Source: Rhizobium sp. Q54
Lineage (GTDB): Bacteria > Pseudomonadota > Alphaproteobacteria > ATCC43930 > CGMCC-115725
Length of the DNA stretch: 62,206 nt
NCBI GenBank assembly: GCA_945861155.1
Contig: CAMATN010000010.1
Location: forward strand, 1-62,206
Direction: 5' to 3'
Position numbers and translations under genes: made by a program. Under the pieces are notes generated by a model. It was not told the origin of the DNA, did not search any database, and saw only the letters and a program-made list of their open reading frames with translations. This document shows positions 51,087 through 59,534 of the stretch, piece by piece; the stretch's first letter is position 1, and each line of letters begins with the position of its first letter.

Positions 51087-53786
51087 TCAGATTCCGACTT
51101 CGCGGCGGACCCGGGCGCCGATCGACTGGCGCAATTTGGGCATCTCGGCCCAGGGATCGGCGTTTCGCTTGGCCAGCTTGGCGACCCGGTCGGGGATCGT
51201 CGCCACGGTGAAGGCGTCGGGCTTGACCCCGCTCTCGACCTCCTCCCAGGACAGCGGCGTCGCGACCGGCGCGCCTTCGCGAGCCCGCGCCGAATAAGCG
51301 CCGATCGCCGTCGCGCCGCGCCCGTTGCGCAGGTAATCGATATAGATGCGGCCGCTGCGCGCGCGCTTTGCCATGTTCGACGTGAAGCGGTCGGGATAGG
51401 CGGCGACGAAGCGCTCCGCCACCCATTTCGAGAATTCCTTGATCGCCTCCCATTCGAGCCTGGGGACGACCGGCACGACGACATGGAGCCCCTTGCCGCC
51501 GGTCGTCTTCGGAAAGCTCCGCAGGCCGATGCCCAGCAAAGCCTCGCGCATTTCGATCGCCGCCTCGGTCACCCGCTCCCACGGCAATCCGACATCGGGG
51601 TCGAAATCGAAGGTGATGCGGTCGGGGGTTTCGAGCTTGTCGATCGTCGAGCCCCAGGGATGGATTTCCAGCACCCCCATCTGCACCACCGCGACGAGGC
51701 CAGCCAAATTCTCGATCACGAGACAGGTGTCGGTGCCGGATTTGTCGGCGATTTCGACTCGGCCGATCGCGTCCGGCATGCCGGCGCTGACATGCTTTTG
51801 ATAGAAGCATTCCTTGCCCTGCCCCTCCGGGCATCGCACCAGGCTCAGCGGCCGGTTGGCGAGGTGCGGCAGCGCCCAGTCCGGGATCGCCGCGTAATAC
51901 TGCGCCAGCGCCAGCTTGGTGATGCCCTGGTCGGGATAGAGCACCCGGCCGGGGCTGGTCAGCCGCACTCCCTCGAACGTGACGCTGCCGTCGCGGGCGG
52001 GCTCTGAAACGCTCGGCTTTCCGCTGGTCGACGACGCGGGGGCAGGCGCGGCGTTGCTAATTCCCTCCCCCGCAAGCGGGGGAGGGTGAGGGTGGGGGCG
52101 GATGCGGGAGGAATCCGCCGCCGAAGCGGTGTGGGGGTGAGGGTCGGCCTGTGCCAGCGCATCGCCGTGTTTTGCCGGGTCGTACACGACTTCCTCCGCG
52201 TTCTTATCCTCGCGCAGCCCCTGGAAGGACGCGTGGCGCAGCATCGATTCGCCGGTCAATCCGGCGTACCGCACTTCGGCGACAAGGCGCGGCGCGACCC
52301 AGTGCACGCCTTTTTTCGAGACGCCCTTGGGCAGGGCGGCGGGCGGGTCGGGCCGCTCGATCGCATCGAGCCGCGAGCGCAGATCGGCGAGTTGGGCGTC
52401 ATTGAACCCGGTGCCGCATCGCCCGGCATAGCGCAGCATCCCCTGCGTGTCGTAATAGCCGAGCAGCAGCGCGCCGAAGCCGTGCCGGCTGCCGCTCGGC
52501 TCGGTAAAGCCGACGATCACGAACTCGTCCCGCTGGTGGCATTTGATCTTGAGCCAGTCGGTGCTCCGGCCGGGGCGATAGGGGCGGTCGCGGCGCTTGG
52601 CGATCGTGCCTTCGAGCGCATAGCGGGAGGCATGGCGGAAAAAATCGCCACCGCGGCCCGCCTGATGATCGCTGTAGCGGAGGGCGCCGTGCGCCGCGGG
52701 CGGCACGATCGCGGCGAGCGCCGTTTTGCGGTCCTCCAGCGTCGCGCCGGTCAGATCGTCGCCGTCGCAATAGAGCAGGTCGAAGGCGATGAAGACGAGC
52801 CCGGCGGTGTCGCCGCGCGCGATGCTGTCCTGCAAATCGGCAAAGCTGGTCGTGCCGTCGGTCGCGAGCGCGACCAGTTCGCCATCGACCAGCGCGCTTT
52901 CCACCGGCAATTCGGCCAGCGCGCCCGCCAGCGCCGGGAATTTGCCGGTCCAGTCGAGCCCGTTGCGGGTGATCAGCCTGATGTCGCCCCGCTCGATGCG
53001 GGCCAACAGCCGGTAGCCGTCGTATTTGATCTCGTGCAGCCATTCCTCGCCGTCGGGCGGCGCCGCAGCCAGCGTCGCGAGCTGCGGCGTCAGCCTGTCG
53101 GGCATCGCTCGCTTGCGCGCGCCGCCGGGGCGGGTCGCCGCCGCCGGCTTTGCCGGCGGTTTCGGCGTCGCGGCGGGCCGCGACTCCCACACCCGGTCGC
53201 GATCGGCGGCGATCGCCTCCATCGAGCGCCCGGTCGCGACGCTGAGCGGCTTTTCCTCGACCAGCGCATTGTCGCTGCCGGGCACCGCCTCCCCGTCGCG
53301 CTCCTTGATCAACAGCCAGTTCTCCTGGCGCTCGTTCGCCGCCTTGCCGCCCATCCGCACGAGCGCCCAATGCCCGTGCAATTTCTCGCCGTCGAGACGG
53401 AATTTGAGGCTGCCCTTCTTGTAGGCGGCGGCGGGGTCCGGCCCCTCCGGGGTCCAGGCGCCGCGGTCCCACAACAGCACCGTGCCGCCGCCATACTGGC
53501 CCTTGGGAATGACTCCCTCGAACCCGCCATATTCGATCGGATGGTCCTCGACATGGACCGCGAGGCGTTTTTCGCCGGGATCGAGGCTCGGACCCTTCGG
53601 GATCGCCCAGCTCAGCAGCACGCCGCCGAGTTCGAGCCGGAAATCGTAGTGCAGCCGGGTCGCCGCATGCTTCTGCACGACAAACGACAGCGACGCGGCG
53701 TCCGGTTTCGCGCGCGCCGAGCGGGCGCCGGCCGGCTCCGGCGTCGCCCGGAAATCGCGCTTGCGTTGGTATTCCTCGAGCGCCAT
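51087..53786 (-). CDS. ligD: ATP-dependent DNA ligase LigD (3'-phosphoesterase, ligase and polymerase domains)
   Basis: An 899-residue non-homologous end-joining protein. The 3'-phosphoesterase domain (about 30-190) has H46 and D48 in RLHYDFRLELGG. The ligase domain (about 230-540) has catalytic K254 in HEIKYDGYRLLAR, DGELVAL and WLKIKC. The polymerase/primase domain (about 600-890) contains FDFDPD and the SFPKTTGGKGLHV block. AGGA lies 7 bases before the ATG at 53786; a longer frame to 53957 has no support. The linker between ligase and polymerase domains contains residues translated from a repeat palindrome (HPHPPPLAGEG, about 564-576). No ku gene lies in the window, though the two are often neighbours. 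Confidence 0.92.
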   Translation of the reverse strand: MALEEYQRKRDFRATPEPAGARSARAKPDAASLSFVVQKHAATRLHYDFRLELGGVLLSWAIPKGPSLDPGEKRLAVHVEDHPIEYGGFEGVIPKGQYGGGTVLLWDRGAWTPEGPDPAAAYKKGSLKFRLDGEKLHGHWALVRMGGKAANERQENWLLIKERDGEAVPGSDNALVEEKPLSVATGRSMEAIAADRDRVWESRPAATPKPPAKPAAATRPGGARKRAMPDRLTPQLATLAAAPPDGEEWLHEIKYDGYRLLARIERGDIRLITRNGLDWTGKFPALAGALAELPVESALVDGELVALATDGTTSFADLQDSIARGDTAGLVFIAFDLLYCDGDDLTGATLEDRKTALAAIVPPAAHGALRYSDHQAGRGGDFFRHASRYALEGTIAKRRDRPYRPGRSTDWLKIKCHQRDEFVIVGFTEPSGSRHGFGALLLGYYDTQGMLRYAGRCGTGFNDAQLADLRSRLDAIERPDPPAALPKGVSKKGVHWVAPRLVAEVRYAGLTGESMLRHASFQGLREDKNAEEVVYDPAKHGDALAQADPHPHTASAADSSRIRPHPHPPPLAGEGISNAAPAPASSTSGKPSVSEPARDGSVTFEGVRLTSPGRVLYPDQGITKLALAQYYAAIPDWALPHLANRPLSLVRCPEGQGKECFYQKHVSAGMPDAIGRVEIADKSGTDTCLVIENLAGLVAVVQMGVLEIHPWGSTIDKLETPDRITFDFDPDVGLPWERVTEAAIEMREALLGIGLRSFPKTTGGKGLHVVVPVVPRLEWEAIKEFSKWVAERFVAAYPDRFTSNMAKRARSGRIYIDYLRNGRGATAIGAYSARAREGAPVATPLSWEEVESGVKPDAFTVATIPDRVAKLAKRNADPWAEMPKLRQSIGARVRREVGI
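52063..52098. repeat. CCCTCCCCCGC palindrome inside ligD
   Basis: One 24-base palindrome (52063-52086) followed by TGAGGGTGGGGG, located in the stretch coding for the linker between ligase and polymerase domains. On the coding strand it is read as PPPLAGEG. The frame is kept. Confidence 0.85.
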
Positions 53787-53841
53787 GGCAGATCCTGTTA
53801 TCCGCTGGCGAAACGGAACCCGGCCGAGCCGGGTTCCGGCC

Positions 53842-54555
53842 TTACGCCCCGAGTTTGTCGGCCAAATCCTCGAAGCTGGTAGCGACATAGGTGAAATCGT
53901 GTTCGGCCTTGAAGTCGCGCGCCTGTTTCTCCCCGTGCTCGTAGGGGCGGCCGACAAAGGCGGTCTTCATCCCGTGCGAGGCGGCGCGCACGAGGTCGTT
54001 GTTGTGAGCCGCGACCATCATCACCGCGCCCGGATCGCCCGATCCGAGGAACTCGATTGCCGACTGGTACATCTCGGCGTCGGGCTTGTAGTGGCGCACC
54101 AAATCGGAGGCCAGCACCGTGTCCCACGGCAGCCCGCAATGCTTGGCCATGTCGGTCAACAGCCGCACCGTGCCGTTCGACAGTGTCGCGATGATGTATT
54201 TCTTCTTGAGCCGAGTGAGGCCCGGGACCGAATCGGGCCACGGCTTCAGCCGGTGCCAGGTAAGGTTGAACCATTGCTTGTCGGCTTCGTCGAGCCCGGT
54301 GACGCCGAATTTCTCGATCAGCGCGTCGAGCCCCATCCGGTGCAGCGCATCGAGGTTGGTCCATGGCAATTCGCCGGTGCGCACCCGGTTCATCGACGGC
54401 GCATAAGCGCCGCGCCATTCATCGGCGAATTGTTGCCAGTCCACGCCGGTAATGCCCTTGCGCGCGCCGAGCGCCTGCCCGTCGGCGGTGACCGCCGAGC
54501 GCCAGTCGACGACCGTACCGAACACATCATGCACCAAGGCCTTTATCTCGGTCAT
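53842..54555 (-). CDS. Haloacid dehalogenase, type II
   Basis: A 237-residue HAD-superfamily protein of the L-2-haloacid dehalogenase group. Nucleophile D10 is in VHDVFGTVVDW, S126 in LSNGT, K157 in RHYKPDAEMY and D187 in AHNNDL. The enzyme would replace halogen on a 2-haloacid with hydroxyl; HAD homologues can also be phosphatases, but the sequence around D10 and K157 fits the dehalogenase group. Located after a repeat and before ligD on the same strand, with 55 bases to ligD. Confidence 0.85.
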   Translation of the reverse strand: MTEIKALVHDVFGTVVDWRSAVTADGQALGARKGITGVDWQQFADEWRGAYAPSMNRVRTGELPWTNLDALHRMGLDALIEKFGVTGLDEADKQWFNLTWHRLKPWPDSVPGLTRLKKKYIIATLSNGTVRLLTDMAKHCGLPWDTVLASDLVRHYKPDAEMYQSAIEFLGSGDPGAVMMVAAHNNDLVRAASHGMKTAFVGRPYEHGEKQARDFKAEHDFTYVATSFEDLADKLGA

Positions 54556-54599
54556 CTGTTCGCTCCCTTCAAAATTTTACCGCGCGCCTCTATCGGCTT

Positions 54600-54662
54600 T
54601 GTCTTCCCGGCGAAAGCCGGGATCCATTCCCGCCATGGATACCGGCTTTCGCCGGCATGACA
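54600..54662. repeat. Imperfect ATCCCGGC-type inverted repeat
   Basis: A short version of the repeat family at 1567 and 11715: arms around CCCGGCGAAAGCCGGGATCCAT and ATGGATACCGGCTTTCGCCGGC with only about seven bases between them and a few mismatches. It lies upstream of the dehalogenase gene. Confidence 0.7.
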
Positions 54663-54689
54663 ATAGAAGTGCGGCATTGGATGAACTCT

Positions 54690-54812
54690 TTATCGCGGTG
54701 CAATGCTTTCACGGGCATAGCCGAGGCACGCGGAGAGACGCGTACCGCGTATCACCGGCTTGCCCACCAGCAACTTCGGAACGAGCGTGATACGCGGATG
54801 CCCTGTAGCCAT
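54690..54812 (-). pseudogene. Truncated DUF433-like (antitoxin-type) gene remnant
   Basis: The frame begins ATGGCTACAGGG and encodes HPRITLVPKLLVGKPVIRGTRL, matching the N-terminal block of DUF433 proteins (RITxxPxxxxGKPxIRGTR), which are small DNA-binding-like antitoxins often paired with PIN-type toxins. After GTRL the similarity stops and the frame ends at 54690 with unrelated residues. The rest of the domain and any toxin gene are absent. A repeat lies just beyond, so the locus has probably decayed. Confidence 0.5.
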
Positions 54813-54834
54813 GGATGGCCCGTCGTTCAAAAAA

Positions 54835-56001
54835 TCACCCTGTGGCGAGGCTACGCGCCTTGTCCGCCAGCCCAATCACCCGCCGGTAATAGAAGCGAAA
54901 ACGCTGGTCCTGGGTCTGGCCACGCACGTAGCGGATATAGATCTGCTGGATGATGACCGCGAGCTTGAAGGCGGCGAACACTTGGTGCCAGTCGATCGCG
55001 GCGACATCGAAGCCGGTGCGGGCGGCGTAGCGTTCGATCGCTTGCGCGCGGGAGGGAAAGCCGTGGCGCCAGGTCGGCATCGCGGCGATCTCGCGCCAGG
55101 CCGGGTCGTCGCCGGGCTCGACCCAATAGTTGAGGACATAGCCGAGATCGGCGAGCGGATCGCCCTGGGTGCACATGTCCCAATCGAGCACCGCCGCGAT
55201 ATGCCCGGGGTCGGCGCTGTCGAGCAGGCAATTGTCGAGCCGGTAATCGTTGTGCAATAGCGCCGCGCCGATGCGCGAATGCGGGAGGTGTCGGCCGAGC
55301 CACTCCAGCACCGGCGCCATCGCCTCCGCCGCGCGCTCGGCCTCCTCGCCGCCCTGCGCCGCGTGCCAGCGCCGGGTCCAGCCGGTGAGCTGGCGTTCGA
55401 GAAAGCCCTCGGGCCGGCCGAGATCGCCGAGCCCGACCGCGTCCGGCGGGACCACATGCAGATCGGCCAGCGCGTCGACCAGCGCCTCGCCGATCCGCCG
55501 GTTGAGGTCGGGCCGGCCGGCGAATTCGGCCGGGATGTCGTCGCGGATCACAAAGCCGTGGCGGCGCTCCTCGACGATGAACACCGCGCCGATGACGCTG
55601 TCGTCCTCGCACAAAAGGAGGCTGCGCGGGGCCGGCGCATAGTGCCGGTGCAGCCCCGAGAGCACCCGGTGCTCGCGGCGCATGTCGTGCGCGCCCGGCG
55701 GGATCGGCCCGAGCGGCGGCCGGCGCAACACGAATTCCGGTGCAGCTCCATGGGCGCCGAAGCACCCCCTCCCTAACCCTCCCCCGCTTGCGGGGGAGGG
55801 GAGGGTGGGGGTGAAGCGCAACAGATAGGTCAGATTGGCCTTGCCGCCGCCGAACTGCCGCACCGATAGCGGCCCTTCCGCTCCCTCCAGATGCTCCCGC
55901 AGATAGGGTTCGAGCCGCGTCGTATCGAGCTGCTCGTCCGGCCGCTCGTCGATCAGTTCGGCCGCTTCGAGGGACGCTACTGGACCAGATTTCGGCTGCA
56001 T
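54835..56001 (-). CDS. APH-type phosphotransferase (ACAD10/11 kinase-domain-like) with in-frame repeat insertion
   Basis: A roughly 388-residue aminoglycoside-phosphotransferase-fold kinase. It has the N-terminal FGGGKANLTYLLRF glycine loop, the catalytic loop LLHNDYRLDNCLLD and the metal-binding DWDMCTQGDPLADLGY, as in the APH family fused to acyl-CoA dehydrogenase in animal ACAD10/11. A gene for an ACAD10/11-type dehydrogenase lies just upstream on the same strand. Residues TPTLPSPASGGGLGRG shortly after the glycine loop come from a repeat palindrome inserted in frame and lengthen the N-lobe. The exact start is uncertain (ATG at 56001 or 56007, neither with a good ribosome site); codons further upstream lie in a repeat. 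Confidence 0.82.
   Translation of the reverse strand: MQPKSGPVASLEAAELIDERPDEQLDTTRLEPYLREHLEGAEGPLSVRQFGGGKANLTYLLRFTPTLPSPASGGGLGRGCFGAHGAAPEFVLRRPPLGPIPPGAHDMRREHRVLSGLHRHYAPAPRSLLLCEDDSVIGAVFIVEERRHGFVIRDDIPAEFAGRPDLNRRIGEALVDALADLHVVPPDAVGLGDLGRPEGFLERQLTGWTRRWHAAQGGEEAERAAEAMAPVLEWLGRHLPHSRIGAALLHNDYRLDNCLLDSADPGHIAAVLDWDMCTQGDPLADLGYVLNYWVEPGDDPAWREIAAMPTWRHGFPSRAQAIERYAARTGFDVAAIDWHQVFAAFKLAVIIQQIYIRYVRGQTQDQRFRFYYRRVIGLADKARSLATG
55764..55815. repeat. CCCTCCCCCGC palindrome inside the APH-type kinase gene
   Basis: One 24-base palindrome (55777-55800) with CCCCTCCCTAA before and GAGGGTGGGGGTGA after, in the part coding for the N-lobe. On the coding strand it is read as PSPASGGG, the second of the two frames seen in the CobW-type gene. 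Confidence 0.85.
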
Positions 56002-56007
56002 CAGCAT

Positions 56008-56334
56008 ACGGCGTGCTTCGAGACGCGGCGCTGCGCACCGCTCCTCAGCATGAGGTGGTTTGTGTATGGCATAAAAAAAGAACCTCATCCTGAGATTGAA
56101 TGAATTGGCGTTCGGCTGGATCAGCGCCGTCGCGTCCTTCGAGACGCCCGCTGCGCGGGCTCCTCAGGATGAGGTTCTTTCTCAATGCCATCAAAGACAT
56201 ACCCTCATCCTGAGGAGGCGCGAAGCGCCGTCTCGAAGGACGCGGGATCGTGTTGCAGCCGGTCTTTGGCCGTTCGCTGGATTGATTCACAAGCGCTGAG
56301 GAGCGCCCGAAGGGCGCGTCTCGAAGGACGCACT
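56008..56334. repeat. Cluster of four REP-like palindromes
   Basis: Four copies of the CCTCATCCTGAGGAG / CTCGAAGGACGC element lie in alternating orientation: about 56012-56056 (minus), 56135-56175 (minus), 56201-56243 (plus) and 56294-56334 (plus). They fill the whole gap between the APH-type kinase and the acyl-CoA dehydrogenase genes. The unit at 56177-56243 is a near copy of bases 1-67 of the window. No gene is visible here. Confidence 0.8.
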
Positions 56335-56348
56335 CACATTCGTCCAGC

Positions 56349-57551
56349 TCATTTCCTCAGCTCGACCCGCGCCACCGCGCGCTTGTGGACCTCGTCCGGC
56401 CCGTCGACGATGCGCATCACGCGGGCGCGGGCCCAGGCGTAAGCCAGCCCGAAATCCTGCGACACGCCGGCGCCGCCATGCGCCTGGATCGCGCGGTCGA
56501 TGACGTTCAGCACCATGCGCGGCGCGATCACCTTGATCATCGCGATCTCGGCCTGCGCCGCCTTGTTGCCCGCTGTGTCCATCATGTGGGCCGCCTTCAG
56601 GGTCAGCAGACGCGACTGCTCGATCTCCATGCGCGATTCGGCGATCCATTCGCGGATGACGCCCTGGTCGGCGAGCGGCCGGCCGAACGCGACGCGGCTC
56701 TTGACCCGGGCGACCATCGCCTCGAGCGAGCGCTCGGCCAGCCCGATCATCCGCATGCAATGATGGATGCGGCCCGGCCCGAGCCGGCCCTGCGCGATCT
56801 CGAAACCGCGCCCCTCGCCCAAGAGGATGTTCTCGATCGGCACGCGCACATCCTTGAACTCGACCTCGGCATGGCCGTGCGGCGCGTCGTCGTAGCCGAA
56901 GACGGTCAGCGGGCGAACTACAGTCACCCCCGGCGTGTCGCGCGGCACCAGGATCATCGATTGCTGCTGGTGGCGCGGCGCATCGGGATCGGTCTTGCCC
57001 ATCAGGATGAAGATCTTGCAGCGCGGGTCCATCGCGCCCGATGTCCACCATTTGCGCGCGTTGATGACGTAGCTGCTGTTGCCCTCGCGGCGGATCGAGG
57101 CTTCGATATTGGTGGCGTCCGACGAGGCGACGGCCGGCTCGGTCATCGCAAACGACGAACGAATCTCACCGGCGAGCAGCGGCTTCAGCCAGCGCTCCTG
57201 CTGCGCCGGCGTCGCGTAGCGCACCAGCGTTTCCATGTTGCCGGTATCGGGGGCCGAGCAGTTGAACGCCTCGGGCGCGATCGGCGAGCGGCCCATGATC
57301 TCGCACAGCGGCGCGTATTCGAGATTGGTGAGCCCGGCGCCGTGTTCGCTTTCGGGCAGGAACAGGTTCCACAAGCCCGCGTCGCGCGCCTTCGCCTTCA
57401 ATTCCTCCATCACCGGCGGGATCTGCCACCGCGACGGCGCCTCGTTGAGCTGGCGCTCGAACAATTTCTCCGCCGGGTAGACCTCGCGCTCCATAAAGTC
57501 GCGCACCTGCGCCGACAGCCGCATCACCTTGTCCGAAGCCTCGAAATCCAT
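56349..57551 (-). CDS. Acyl-CoA dehydrogenase, ACAD10/11-like
   Basis: A 400-residue flavin-dependent acyl-CoA dehydrogenase. Family blocks are [39 protein letters not shown], the FAD-binding [16 protein letters not shown] (typical of the ACAD10/11 group), [18 protein letters not shown] and the C-terminal [17 protein letters not shown]. It should oxidise or otherwise process an acyl-CoA in the cytoplasm. AGGAAGG lies 5 bases before the ATG at 57551. With the APH-type kinase gene behind it, the pair corresponds to the two domains of mammalian ACAD10/11, linked to 4-hydroxy fatty acid breakdown; that role is inference. Confidence 0.9.
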   Translation of the reverse strand: MDFEASDKVMRLSAQVRDFMEREVYPAEKLFERQLNEAPSRWQIPPVMEELKAKARDAGLWNLFLPESEHGAGLTNLEYAPLCEIMGRSPIAPEAFNCSAPDTGNMETLVRYATPAQQERWLKPLLAGEIRSSFAMTEPAVASSDATNIEASIRREGNSSYVINARKWWTSGAMDPRCKIFILMGKTDPDAPRHQQQSMILVPRDTPGVTVVRPLTVFGYDDAPHGHAEVEFKDVRVPIENILLGEGRGFEIAQGRLGPGRIHHCMRMIGLAERSLEAMVARVKSRVAFGRPLADQGVIREWIAESRMEIEQSRLLTLKAAHMMDTAGNKAAQAEIAMIKVIAPRMVLNVIDRAIQAHGGAGVSQDFGLAYAWARARVMRIVDGPDEVHKRAVARVELRK

Positions 57552-57683
57552 GCTTGCCTTCCTCACGGCCCCCGGCGCTGCAACGCCGCCTTATTATGGC
57601 ACAAGCTGGAGAGGGTTGTGTCGCGCTCCGTCGCGTGATTGTTGAGAAGCTGAGCTAATTTAAGCCCCCGACGGAGGATGGTC

Positions 57684-58046
57684 ATGTCGCGCATGATGTC
57701 GATGGCGGCGGTGGCGGCGGTGGCGGTGTTCGCGAGCGCCGTGGGAGCCCATACGCCAGCCTGCGGGGCCGATCCGGCGGTTAATTTCGCCGGGAGTGGG
57801 GCGACTTTCGCCGGCGATTGCCAGGGCCGCGACGCGAGCCTCGCCGGCAGCAGCAACACCGTGACGATCCGCGGCGCCTGTCGCGCGTTCCAGATCGCCG
57901 GCGACGGCAACCGGGTGCTCGTCGACATGGCGCCGCGTGGTACAATCAAGCTCTACGGCAGCAACAACCAGGTAAGCTGGACTGCGTCGGGCGAGGTCGA
58001 GGTCACCACCGTCGGCCCCGGCAACATCGTCACGCGGGCTCGCTAG
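57684..58046 (+). CDS. Secreted DUF3060 protein
   Basis: A 120-residue exported protein. The signal peptide (MSMAAVAAVAVFASAVGAH) is followed by short repeated beta elements with G-x-N motifs: GSSNTVTIRGAC, GDGNRVLVDM, YGSNNQVSWTA and GPGNIVTRA, the pattern of DUF3060. Function unknown; it probably forms a small beta-helix in the periplasm or outside. Two in-frame ATGs are possible; 57684 is 6 bases after GGAGG, 57678 directly adjoins it. Confidence 0.8.
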   Translation: MSRMMSMAAVAAVAVFASAVGAHTPACGADPAVNFAGSGATFAGDCQGRDASLAGSSNTVTIRGACRAFQIAGDGNRVLVDMAPRGTIKLYGSNNQVSWTASGEVEVTTVGPGNIVTRAR

Positions 58047-58068
58047 CCGATCACATCAAGGAGCGCCC

Positions 58069-58374
58069 ATGTCATACATTTACCTCGTGCAGATGGATAT
58101 CCCGGTCGCGCACGAAGCCGAGTTCAACCGCATCTACGACACCGAACACGTGCCGATGCTGTCAAAGGTGCCGGGGGTTCAGCAGGTGACGCGGTATCGC
58201 CTCGAAAAATCGAACGATTCGCGCATGCAGAAATACATGGCGGTCTACGAGATCGACTCGCCGGAGATCGTCGACAGCAAGGAGTGGGAGGTGGCCGGCG
58301 CCTGGGGCGATTGGGCAACCAAAATCCGCCCGCACACGACGAGCCGCCACCACAGCTTTTTCAAAAAACTCTAG
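58069..58374 (+). CDS. Small ferredoxin-like-fold protein (EthD/DUF4286-type)
   Basis: A 101-residue dimeric alpha/beta-barrel-like protein. The pattern YLVQMDIPVAHEAEFNRIYD, EHVPMLSKVPGVQQVTRYRL and YMAVYEIDSPEIV is that of EthD-related proteins, in which an N-terminal strand, a helix with DTEH and a second strand recur. The activity of most members is unknown. AAGGAG lies 6 bases before the ATG. It follows the DUF3060 gene by 22 bases. Confidence 0.7.
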   Translation: MSYIYLVQMDIPVAHEAEFNRIYDTEHVPMLSKVPGVQQVTRYRLEKSNDSRMQKYMAVYEIDSPEIVDSKEWEVAGAWGDWATKIRPHTTSRHHSFFKKL

Positions 58375-58404
58375 GGGCGGCCCGGAATGACGGCGAGTTG
58401 GCGA

Positions 58405-59487
58405 TCAGGGCGACGCCAGGCGGTAGACCCGCGCCGCGGTGCCGCTGTAGAGCGCGCTCTTTTCGGCGGCCGAAGCGCCTGATGTAATTCGCTTGAAGGC
58501 GTTCCACAGCTCGGTATAGCCGCCTGACTGTCTGTCCGGCGGGAAATTGCTCTCGAACATGCAGCGGTTGACGCCGAACGCTTCGATGCACGGCTCGATA
58601 TATTGGCGCCACGCGGCGGCGAGTTCCTCGGACGACGGCGGCGCCTCGCGCTCGTGGAAGTCGAAGCCGAACGAGGTCATGCCGATGCCGCCGAGCTTGA
58701 CGTTGACGTTCGGGCATGTCGCCAGTTCGGCGATGTCCTTCTTCCAGCCGGCGAGGACCTCCTGCCGGCGCCCGGCATAGGGGCCGACCCCAAGCACCCC
58801 GCCGACGTGGTTGAGAATGAAAACGGTGTCGGGAAAGGCGCGGGCGAGGTCGATCGCGTCGGGCAATTGCGGGTGATACTGCCAGGATTCGAAGCTGAGG
58901 CCGAGCGGGGCAAGCTGGGCCAGACCCTCGCGGAATTTGGGGTCGCGCACCTGGTGCGGCGGGATCACGCGCGAGACGAACTTGCCGACCGCGTCGCTGG
59001 AATCCCACGACACGCCGTAGCGGATGCCGCGAAAGCGGCCGCTTTGTCCGCCGGCGACCGCGAGCTGCGCCTCCAATACCTCGCGCACCCGTGCGCCCAG
59101 GGTCAGATCGGCGTGCCCGATGATCGCCTCGGCGACACGGCAGGGGCCGTAATTGCCCGACGCGCTGATCGCCGCGATGCCATTGACGAACTCAACTTCG
59201 CCGACCGGGGCCATCTCCGGGGGGCCGGCTTTGCGGTACATCGCCTGGCATTCGAGGAAGACCGTGGCGACGATGTTGTGGCCGCCGCCGATATCGGCCA
59301 GCAGCTCGGGCAGGAGGTAGCGCCCGCGCTGCGGCGTGTCCCAGAAATGATGGTGCGGATCGATGATCGGCAGATCCGGGTCGAGCGCCGCTTCGCTTGG
59401 CCGTTTCGCCAGCCATGCCAAAAGGTCGGAGGCGTTGCGGTGTGCGAGCCCGCGGTATTCGCCCGTCGCATCGCCGGTCTGAGCCAT
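58405..59487 (-). CDS. Amidohydrolase-2 family protein (COG3618-like lactonase or hydrolase)
   Basis: A 360-residue TIM-barrel metal-dependent hydrolase. Features are DPHHHFWD near residue 43 with the metal ligands, VFLECQAMYRKAGPPEM, RGIRYGVSWD, ILNHVGGVLGVGPY with the second His site, VNVKLGGIGM and MFESNFPPDR with the Asp/Glu site. Related enzymes hydrolyse sugar lactones or decarboxylate aromatic acids. AAGGGAAG lies upstream of the ATG. It is in line with the following luciferase-like gene (47-base gap), so the two may act on one compound. Confidence 0.83.
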   Translation of the reverse strand: MAQTGDATGEYRGLAHRNASDLLAWLAKRPSEAALDPDLPIIDPHHHFWDTPQRGRYLLPELLADIGGGHNIVATVFLECQAMYRKAGPPEMAPVGEVEFVNGIAAISASGNYGPCRVAEAIIGHADLTLGARVREVLEAQLAVAGGQSGRFRGIRYGVSWDSSDAVGKFVSRVIPPHQVRDPKFREGLAQLAPLGLSFESWQYHPQLPDAIDLARAFPDTVFILNHVGGVLGVGPYAGRRQEVLAGWKKDIAELATCPNVNVKLGGIGMTSFGFDFHEREAPPSSEELAAAWRQYIEPCIEAFGVNRCMFESNFPPDRQSGGYTELWNAFKRITSGASAAEKSALYSGTAARVYRLASP

Positions 59488-59534
59488 TTTCTTCCCTTCG
59501 CTGATTTCCGATGCGCCGTGCCTTCGGCCAAGCG

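Noticed and set aside
52086-53882. A 598-codon open frame on the plus strand
   Set aside because: Antisense shadow of ligD; no domain or start site is recognisable.
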